A stretch of DNA of 22,973 nt from positions 1-22,973 of the IMG/VR virus record IMGVR_UViG_3300038786_000051. The stretch is one strand, 5' to 3'. This stretch comes from a virus. Made by a program: the position numbers and the translations under genes. This document shows, piece after piece, positions 22,618 to 22,973 of the stretch. The notes under the pieces are model-generated. The model saw nothing but the letters and a program-made list of their open reading frames with translations. It did no database searches and was not told the DNA's origin. The number at the start of each line of letters is the position of its first letter. The first letter of the stretch is position 1.

Positions 22618-22646
22618 ATTATAACACAGTTTCTAGTTGCGGTCAA
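22618..22646 (-). promoter_or_regulatory. Near-consensus sigma70 promoter for the HIT gene, leaderless spacing
   Basis: On the minus strand TTGACC (22646-22641) and TATAAT (22623-22618) stand 17 bases apart. Six bases then separate the -10 box from the HIT ATG at 22611, so the expected start site falls on the A of the ATG. No Shine-Dalgarno is present before it. The promoter overlaps the end of the DUF1289-like gene. Confidence 0.75.
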
Positions 22647-22839
22647 GTAGTTCTTTACAAATAATTTCACGTTCTGCGAATGGCATTTGTTCCCATCCAG
22701 CAATTTCCGATAGTGTACGCTTACAGGTCTTACAAAGGTTCTGGGCACCATTCATCTTACAATTAATCGTACCCCAACCAACACAAGGTGTTTGTGCTAC
22801 ACATTGGCTTATAAATTTTTCTTTACTAGTATTACTCAT
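22633..22839 (-). CDS. DUF1289-like small cysteine-rich protein
   Basis: The 68-residue protein fits the DUF1289 pattern: PC near the N-terminus (TPCVGWGTINCKMNGAQN), then LCKTCKRTLSEIAGWEQMPF and a closing helix (AEREIICKELLDR). The conserved Cys set (C19, C27, C36, C39) suggests a small metal-binding fold. Bacterial DUF1289 proteins are common in proteobacteria and have no established function. The ATG directly follows the TAG of the upstream frame, with GGAG six bases ahead, which suggests coupled translation. Confidence 0.7.
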   Translation of the reverse strand: MSNTSKEKFISQCVAQTPCVGWGTINCKMNGAQNLCKTCKRTLSEIAGWEQMPFAEREIICKELLDRN

Positions 22840-22968
22840 CTACGTCTCCAGTCGTTTCAAGGCTTTTTTAACTAAGATATGGACAGTCTCGCTATTCCAT
22901 CCGAAAGTATCAACATACTCACAGAAGATAGGGGACTCATCCTGTCTTATTCTCTTATAGTTTCGCAT
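22840..22968 (-). CDS. Small unknown protein or C-terminal part of one, window edge
   Basis: A frame of 42 residues reads MRNYKRIRQDESPIFCEYVD and ends ALKRLET at TAG 22840-22842, directly before the ATG of the DUF1289-like gene. The ATG at 22968 lies five bases from the window edge and has no room for a ribosome site, so the true start may lie outside. The close link to the next gene and the ribosome site within its 3' end support that it is translated. No family is recognised. Confidence 0.45.
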   Translation of the reverse strand: MRNYKRIRQDESPIFCEYVDTFGWNSETVHILVKKALKRLET

Positions 22969-22973
22969 CCTAG

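Noticed and set aside
1-22973. CRISPR arrays, tRNA genes, insertion sequences or defence systems
   Set aside because: No spaced direct repeats of array type, no cloverleaf pattern and no transposase motifs were seen; the repeats at 15211-15492 are protein-coding.

Overview
The window is a piece of the genome of a T4-like myovirus, most like the marine T4-type phages (cyanophage and pelagiphage relatives). The evidence is a dense set of recognisable T4 homologues (gp6, gp25, a PAAR spike tip, gp5, gp27, gp53, gp48, gp4, gp26, gp32, gp59, gp33) together with genes typical of marine phages: thyX, a DUF6445/2OG-Fe(II) oxygenase-like protein, a HIT hydrolase and a DUF1289-like protein. The host cannot be read from the sequence; an AT-rich marine proteobacterium is a guess.

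Layout. (1) 1-11265, minus strand: a baseplate operon read right to left. It runs gp48 tube cap, gp53 wedge, gp27 hub, gp5 spike (without lysozyme domain), a 2OG oxygenase-like enzyme, a 779-residue structural protein, PAAR tip, gp25, gp6, and a large tail protein that runs off the left edge. (2) 11266-11354: a divergent intergenic region with two overlapping, back-to-back T4-type late promoters. (3) 11355-18481, plus strand: gp4 head completion protein, a possible gp2-like protein, a tail-tube-fold protein, gp26, a short -1-frame extension, a large tape-measure-like protein, a small membrane protein, and a short gp23-like capsid-fold protein, closed by a bidirectional terminator. (4) 18534-22973, minus strand: replication and regulatory genes read right to left. 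These are a partial small ORF, DUF1289-like protein, HIT hydrolase, gp33 late co-activator, gp59 helicase loader, a small unknown, ThyX, two small unknowns and gp32 SSB.

The strongest unexpected signal is at the 3' end of the gp26-like gene. A T_TTT_TTC slippery heptamer is followed four bases later by an 11-bp perfect stem that encloses an 8-bp hairpin. An open -1 reading frame there would add 59 residues. This is the design of the frameshifted tail assembly chaperones of other tailed phages, and it sits just where those lie: after a tube-fold gene and before a tape-measure gene.

Regulation is unusually legible. TATAAATA late promoters precede structural genes, and near-consensus sigma70 promoters precede the gp32 cluster and the HIT gene. 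In two cases (gp4 and HIT) the promoter is so close to the ATG that the mRNA would be leaderless. There is no gene-free stretch above 300 bases; the longest gap is 89 bp.
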